Shown here one piece after another: positions 33,082 to 36,303 of a stretch of 36,303 bases of DNA (position 1 is its first letter; each line of letters begins with the position of its first letter). The notes below the pieces were generated by a model that searched no databases, was not told the DNA's origin, and saw only the letters and a list, made by a program, of their open reading frames with translations. Made by a program: the position numbers and the translations under genes. This DNA comes from Burkholderia dolosa (GTDB taxonomy: Bacteria; Pseudomonadota; Gammaproteobacteria; Burkholderiales; Burkholderiaceae). The stretch lies in contig NZ_CABVPR010000062.1 in the NCBI RefSeq assembly GCF_902499135.1, positions 1 through 36,303 on the forward strand. The letters are read 5' to 3'.

Positions 33082-33513
33082 TCAGTGCGTCACGAGCCAC
33101 GCGATCGCCAAGTACCGGCCGACCTTCGCGATCGCGACGATCGCGATGAACGTCGGCAGTGGCTCGCGCAGCACGCCGGCGATCATCGTCAGCGGGTCGC
33201 CGATCACCGGCGCCCAGCTGAGCAGCAGCGACCAGCGGCCGTAGCGTGCGTACCAGCGTTCGGCGCGCGCGAGCGCGGACGGCTTGACGGGGAACCAGCG
33301 GCGCTCGCGGAAACGCTCGATCCCGCGGCCGAGCGCCCAGTTGATCGTCGAGCCGGCGATGTTGCCGACGCTCGCGACGAGCACCAGCGCCCACGCGGGC
33401 TCGCGCCCCGCGATCAGCAGGCCGGCGAGTACGGCCTCGGACTGCAGCGGGAACAGGGTCGCAGCGACCATCGACACGGCGAACAGGCCGCCGTAGGTGA
33501 GCAATTCGGGCAT
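33082..33513 (-). CDS. YqaA/DedA-like small membrane protein
   Basis: 143 residues, about four hydrophobic segments. YGGLFAVSMVAATLFPLQSE and VLVASVGNIAGSTINWALGR with the following KPSALARAERWYARYGRWSL and SWAPVIGDPLTMIAGVLR are typical of the VTT (DedA/SNARE-associated) YqaA family. These proteins are implicated in membrane lipid handling; the specific role is unknown. The start at 33513 is chosen because the conserved MPELLTYGG sequence begins there; the upstream in-frame extension is Arg-rich and lies next to the 14-base repeats. No clear ribosome binding site is visible. Confidence 0.87.
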   Translation of the reverse strand: MPELLTYGGLFAVSMVAATLFPLQSEAVLAGLLIAGREPAWALVLVASVGNIAGSTINWALGRGIERFRERRWFPVKPSALARAERWYARYGRWSLLLSWAPVIGDPLTMIAGVLREPLPTFIAIVAIAKVGRYLAIAWLVTH

Positions 33514-33565
33514 CGCGCGATTGTACCGGGCGCGTCGCGGCCGGCGCGGGCGGTGAGCCTGAACG

Positions 33566-33635
33566 GACACGGCCGGTTAGACACGGCTGTTTCGACACGG
33601 TCGGTTAGACACGGTCGGTCAGACGCGCTCAGTTC
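33566..33635. repeat. 14-base tandem repeat, four to five copies
   Basis: The units are GACACGGCCGGTTA, GACACGGCTGTTTC, GACACGGTCGGTTA and GACACGGTCGGTCA, then a degenerate fifth GACGCGCTCAGTTC that runs into the last codons of the LysE-type gene. The array fills most of the gap between that gene's stop and the YqaA-type gene's start. Confidence 0.88.
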
Positions 33636-34267
33636 CACCCGACCATGATCGCCCCCATGCCGACGAGCAATCCGCCGGTCACGCGGTTCATCGCACGCAT
33701 CCGCGCGGGCCGCCGCAACGTGCGGCTGAGCCGGTGCGAGAACAGCGCCATCGACGCGACGCCGCCGGCGAACAGCAGCGCGAACGTCGCCGCGAGCAGC
33801 AGGTATTGGCCGTTCAGGCTCAAGCCGGCGTCCGGGCGGATGAATTGCGGAAAGAACGACGGAAAGAACAGCAGCGTCTTCGGATTCAGTCCCGACGTCG
33901 CGACGCCGCGCCAGAACAGCGCGCGTGCCGTATCGGCGGGCGGCTGCGCGACGCCGGCCGCCGCCGCGGACGCGTTCGCGGCCGCCCGGTCGAGCCATTG
34001 CTTGACGCCGAGCCACACGAGGTACGCGGCGCCGGCCCAGCGGAGTGCGGCGAGCGCGCGCTCGTCGAGATGAACCAGCGAATTCAGGCACAGCGCGGTC
34101 AGCGCAAGCTGCAGCAGCACGGCGAGCGTGCCGCCCCACACGCACGGCAATGCGCGGCGCCAGCCGGCGCGCAGCGCGTGATTCATCGTGAGGAGGTTGA
34201 CGGGACCGGGGGCGTAGACGAGAACGGCGGAAGCCGCGACGAACGACAGGTAAAGCTGGAACGACAT
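33629..34267 (-). CDS. LysE/RhtB family amino-acid exporter (second)
   Basis: 212 residues, six predicted membrane helices. The signature YAPGPVNLLTMNHALRAGWR lies at about 18-37. Also present are WAGAAYLVWLGVKQWL (about 77) and FWRGVATSGLNPKTLLFFPS then FFPQF (about 120-140), all typical of RhtB-type exporters. The protein is intact. It is only distantly similar to the other LysE-family protein in this window (at 19256). The ATG at 34267 lacks a good ribosome binding site. It is divergent from an Lrp/AsnC regulator, a pairing known for LysE-family exporters, which suggests induction by an exported amino acid. Confidence 0.92.
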   Translation of the reverse strand: MSFQLYLSFVAASAVLVYAPGPVNLLTMNHALRAGWRRALPCVWGGTLAVLLQLALTALCLNSLVHLDERALAALRWAGAAYLVWLGVKQWLDRAAANASAAAAGVAQPPADTARALFWRGVATSGLNPKTLLFFPSFFPQFIRPDAGLSLNGQYLLLAATFALLFAGGVASMALFSHRLSRTLRRPARMRAMNRVTGGLLVGMGAIMVGWN

Positions 34268-34485
34268 GACGGGAAGGGCGCGAAACGGGAGTGGGCGTCG
34301 CCCGCGCAGCCGGATCGGCACGCGGGCGGCGGGAATTTCATGCCCGCTGCCGGCACCGCAACTCGTGATTGCGGCCTGCGTCCCGACGCGAAGGGTCGTC
34401 GCGGGGAGCGTGCCGGCATCGGGCATGGAGAAAATGTATCAGCCGGCCCGATTAAAAAGCTTCCTGTTTGCCAGTAAAACGCGCC

Positions 34486-34540
34486 GAATTCCGGAATTCC
34501 GTTCAGATAGAATGCCGATTTTCAGTAGAAAATTCTTTCA
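34486..34540 (+). promoter_or_regulatory. Lrp gene promoter with palindrome and Lrp-like box
   Basis: A perfect 14-base palindrome GAATTCCGGAATTC lies at 34486-34499. TAGAAT (34508-34513) is a good -10 box without a good -35. At 34526-34540 the sequence TAGAAAATTCTTTCA matches 12 of 15 positions of the E. coli Lrp consensus YAGHAWATTWTDCTR. It sits right before the start codon, as expected for autoregulation. The region to the LysE start (34268-34485) shows nothing further I can name. Confidence 0.5.
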
Positions 34541-34543
34541 GCC

Positions 34544-35026
34544 ATGACTATGCGCGAACGCTCGCCGAAAACCCTCGACAACCAGGACCGCAAGATCCTT
34601 CGCGCGCTGCAGAAGAACGCGCGGCTGTCGAACGCGGAACTGGCCGAACAGATCGGGATGTCGACGACCGCGTGCTGGAACCGCACGCGGCAACTGGAGG
34701 CCGACGGCTATATCGACGGCTATGTCGCGCTCGTCAATCAACGGATGCTCGGCTACGCGGACATCGTGATTCTCGAAGTCACGCTCGACCGCCACGAAGA
34801 CGACGCGCTCGCGCGCTTCGGCGCGGAGCTCGCGGCATTGCCCGAGGTGCTCGAGGCGTATCTGGTGTCAGGGGAATACGACTACTGGATCAAGGTCGCG
34901 GTGGACGGTACGGCCGGCTACGAGCGCTTTCTGCGCGAGAAGCTGTACCGGATTTCGAGCATCCGTCACAGCCGGTCGATGTTCGCGCTGCGCTGCATGA
35001 AGGATGTGCCGTCGATTCAGGTGTGA
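34544..35026 (+). CDS. Lrp/AsnC-family transcriptional regulator
   Basis: 160 residues. The N-terminal helix-turn-helix (about 10-60) is LDNQDRKILRALQKNARLSN then AELAEQIGMSTTACWNRTRQ. The C-terminal RAM ligand-binding domain (about 70-150) includes LPEVLEAYLVSGEYDYWIKV, where amino acids normally bind. It is divergent from a LysE/RhtB exporter, so it probably senses the amino acid exported. A second ATG two codons on (34550) is an alternative start; neither has an obvious ribosome binding site. Confidence 0.94.
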   Translation: MTMRERSPKTLDNQDRKILRALQKNARLSNAELAEQIGMSTTACWNRTRQLEADGYIDGYVALVNQRMLGYADIVILEVTLDRHEDDALARFGAELAALPEVLEAYLVSGEYDYWIKVAVDGTAGYERFLREKLYRISSIRHSRSMFALRCMKDVPSIQV

Positions 35027-35174
35027 GTGCTGCCGCCCGGCAGACCGTGTTGCCGTGCTCCGCGGTGCGCCCGAACGCGAAGACGGATGAACCGGGCAAG
35101 GACGCGCCGGATGCGCGCTGCCGGCCGCGATGCGTTGCGCCGCCGGCCGTATCGCGCCCATGCGGTCGTTTCGC

Positions 35175-35318
35175 TCAGCGCGGCAGGCGCGCGTGCGCTT
35201 CGGCGATGACGGCGCAGTTCTCGAGGTGGAGCGCCCACGCTTCTGCAAGCAGCGAGCCCAAACGTGCGAGCCAGCCAGCGGAGTGGGTGGAACGGTCGGA
35301 GACGTTAGTCGTTTGCAT
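35175..35318 (-). CDS. Small 47-residue protein, function unknown
   Basis: Frame from ATG at 35318-35316 to TGA at 35177-35175. It begins MQTTNVSDRSTHSAGWLA and continues RLGSLLAEAWALHLENCA, ending AHARLPR. A strong AAGGGG ribosome binding site lies about 8 bases upstream, and a near-consensus promoter (TTCACA-N17-TATCAT) with an overlapping palindrome is 40-70 bases upstream. The middle part can form an amphipathic helix. Length and the GWLARL opening recall short DUF1127-like proteins of proteobacteria, but the diagnostic C-terminal motif is absent, so I do not assign it. It is encoded alone between the Lrp and IclR genes, on the minus strand. Confidence 0.65.
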   Translation of the reverse strand: MQTTNVSDRSTHSAGWLARLGSLLAEAWALHLENCAVIAEAHARLPR

Positions 35319-35341
35319 GATGAAGCCCCTTGTGGTGGTGG

Positions 35342-35359
35342 ATTAGGGATAACCCTAAT
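35342..35359. promoter_or_regulatory. Perfect operator-like palindrome at the small-gene promoter
   Basis: ATTAGGG-ATAA-CCCTAAT: perfect 7-bp arms and a 4-base centre. It overlaps the -10 box by two bases and covers the expected transcription start of the small gene, the classic position of a repressor site. Confidence 0.65.
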
Positions 35360-35386
35360 GATAGAGGAGCGTCACCGCTTTGTGAA
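35358..35386 (-). promoter_or_regulatory. Sigma-70 promoter of the 47-residue gene
   Basis: TTCACA (35386-35381) and TATCAT (35363-35358) on the minus strand, spaced by exactly 17 bases, each match the consensus at 5 of 6 positions. The surrounding 35341-35440 is the most AT-rich stretch of this end of the window. The rest of the gap to the IclR stop (35387-35507) shows nothing further I can name. Confidence 0.7.
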
Positions 35387-35507
35387 ATTCGATTTCGTTA
35401 TATGAGAATTCTTGACGATTCTTCGTTGCTGCTACGCAACATAAGGACCCGGCGAATCGCCCGGCGCGCATTGCCGATTCCCGTCCTTGTTCGCGCGGTG
35501 CTCGCTG

Positions 35508-36296
35508 TCAGCCTCCGATCCATCCGAACCGCCACGACAGCCGCCGCGTCGCCGCGAGCAGCGCTTTTGCGAGCGGGCTGTCCGGCCCGCGCGGAAAGCC
35601 GCGCGACGAACCGATGATCGCGATGACCAGCCGGATGCTGCCCGTGTGATCGAACACGGGCGCCGCGATCGTGCCGATGCCCGGCACCGGCGCGTCGAAC
35701 GCGAAATCGACGCCGTCCGCGCGAATCGCGGCGAGCCGCGCGCGGAACGCGTCGTCGAGTTCGGTCGGGGCGCCGGCGAGGCGCACCGGCTCGTCGGCAA
35801 GCAGATCGGCCAGTACGTCGTCGGACATGCCGGCCGCGAAACTTCGGCCGATCGCCGTATTGACGAGCGACATCACGGTGCCGACCTGCAGGCTCACGTG
35901 CTGCGGCCGTGCGGCTTCCTCGAGGCGGATCACCGTCGGGCCGAGCGGGCCGAGCGTCGCGGCCGCGACGCTCATGTCGGTCGCGGCGGCGAGCGCGACG
36001 ATCTCGGCCTCCGCATCGCGCGTCGGCGACACGCGCTGCATCGCGATCAGACCGAGCGCCTGCGCGAGCGGGCCGCCGTCGAAGCCGCCGGTGTCGTCGC
36101 GGGTCAGCAGGCCGATCTTCTGCAGGCTCACCAGATGAGGAAACGCTTTCGCGGCCGGCATGCCGGCGGCCGTCGCGAGATCGCGCAACGGCAGCGCGCG
36201 CCCCGCCGATACGAGCGCGAGCAGCAGATCGCCGGTGCTGTCGAGCGCATTGATGCCGCGCTGCGCGCGCGCGTCGTCGGCCAGCGCGGGCGGCAT
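35508..36296 (-). CDS. IclR-family transcriptional regulator
   Basis: 262 residues if the ATG at 36296 is the start, which is only seven bases from the window edge, so a longer protein cannot be excluded. The winged helix-turn-helix (about 15-70) includes LPLRDLATAAGMPAAKAFPH then LVSLQKIGLL. The C-terminal effector domain (about 80-260) includes NTAIGRSFAAGM and FDHTGSIRLVIAIIG, typical of IclR. Target genes are probably outside the window to the right, as these regulators usually sit next to catabolic genes. No link to the small gene downstream is evident. Confidence 0.9.
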   Translation of the reverse strand: MPPALADDARAQRGINALDSTGDLLLALVSAGRALPLRDLATAAGMPAAKAFPHLVSLQKIGLLTRDDTGGFDGGPLAQALGLIAMQRVSPTRDAEAEIVALAAATDMSVAAATLGPLGPTVIRLEEAARPQHVSLQVGTVMSLVNTAIGRSFAAGMSDDVLADLLADEPVRLAGAPTELDDAFRARLAAIRADGVDFAFDAPVPGIGTIAAPVFDHTGSIRLVIAIIGSSRGFPRGPDSPLAKALLAATRRLSWRFGWIGG

Positions 36297-36303
36297 CCGC
36301 AGC

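Noticed and set aside
35341-35360. TAGGGATAAC resembles the start of the I-SceI homing endonuclease site
   Set aside because: Only the first half matches; the right half differs, and the palindrome is better explained as an operator at a promoter.
1-36303. A phage-defence, toxin-antitoxin or secretion system
   Set aside because: Every long conserved frame belongs to a metabolic, transport or regulatory family; no nuclease, ATPase or toxin module was recognised.

Overview
The base composition (very high GC, coding regions rich in CGC/GCG/GAC codons), the gene families and the protein sequences point to a beta-proteobacterium of the genus Burkholderia, probably the B. cepacia complex and probably a secondary replicon, since nearly everything here is accessory metabolism, efflux and regulation. 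This is inference; no rRNA or core marker gene lies in the window. I see no tRNA, rRNA, CRISPR array, insertion sequence or prophage.

Layout. 1-2072 (minus): an operon of an SsuD-like flavin monooxygenase, a class II aldolase carrying a one-base frameshift, and the first codons of an unidentified gene cut by the window edge. 2510-3847 (plus): a DszC/SfnB-like acyl-CoA-dehydrogenase-fold protein, divergent from that operon. 3927-7208: a LysR regulator divergent from a thiol (cysteine-type) dioxygenase and a four-domain rhodanese. Together 1-7208 looks like an organosulfur acquisition and sulfur-handling island. 7404-8468: a solitary squalene/phytoene synthase. 8942-10141: a strongly expressed-looking trimeric porin with a textbook terminator. 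10244-12702 (minus): MocR regulator, AhpD-like protein and exported cupin.

12703-13633 is a decayed stretch: the C-terminal end of a family GH32 glycoside hydrolase, tandemly duplicated and out of frame, followed by an apparently ownerless minus-strand terminator and two near-identical TetR/NemR-like operators. These operators precede a DJ-1/PfpI protein and an Old Yellow Enzyme reductase (13634-15561), which resembles an electrophile-response operon. Next come an AI-2E/PerM family membrane protein, a small lipoprotein, an SDR divergent from an AraC regulator, and a LysE exporter whose ribosome binding site lies in a 9-bp dyad.

19945-28088 (minus) is a complete tripartite efflux operon in the order RND pump, membrane-fusion protein, NodT-type outer-membrane lipoprotein, response regulator, sensor kinase. 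28328-30904: a Crp/Fnr regulator divergent from an acyl-CoA synthetase, with a dyad between them. 30937-32919: a chemoreceptor with a good sigma-28 promoter. 33082-35026: a YqaA-type membrane protein, 14-bp tandem repeats, and a second LysE/RhtB exporter divergent from an Lrp/AsnC regulator. 35175-35318: a 47-codon gene not previously obvious, with a strong promoter and a perfect operator-like palindrome. 35508-36296: an IclR regulator.

No dramatic new system is evident. The best leads are regulatory: the small gene with its operator, the orphan TetR sites beside the GH32 relic, the RBS-occluding hairpin, and a terminator that overlaps the next gene's promoter.
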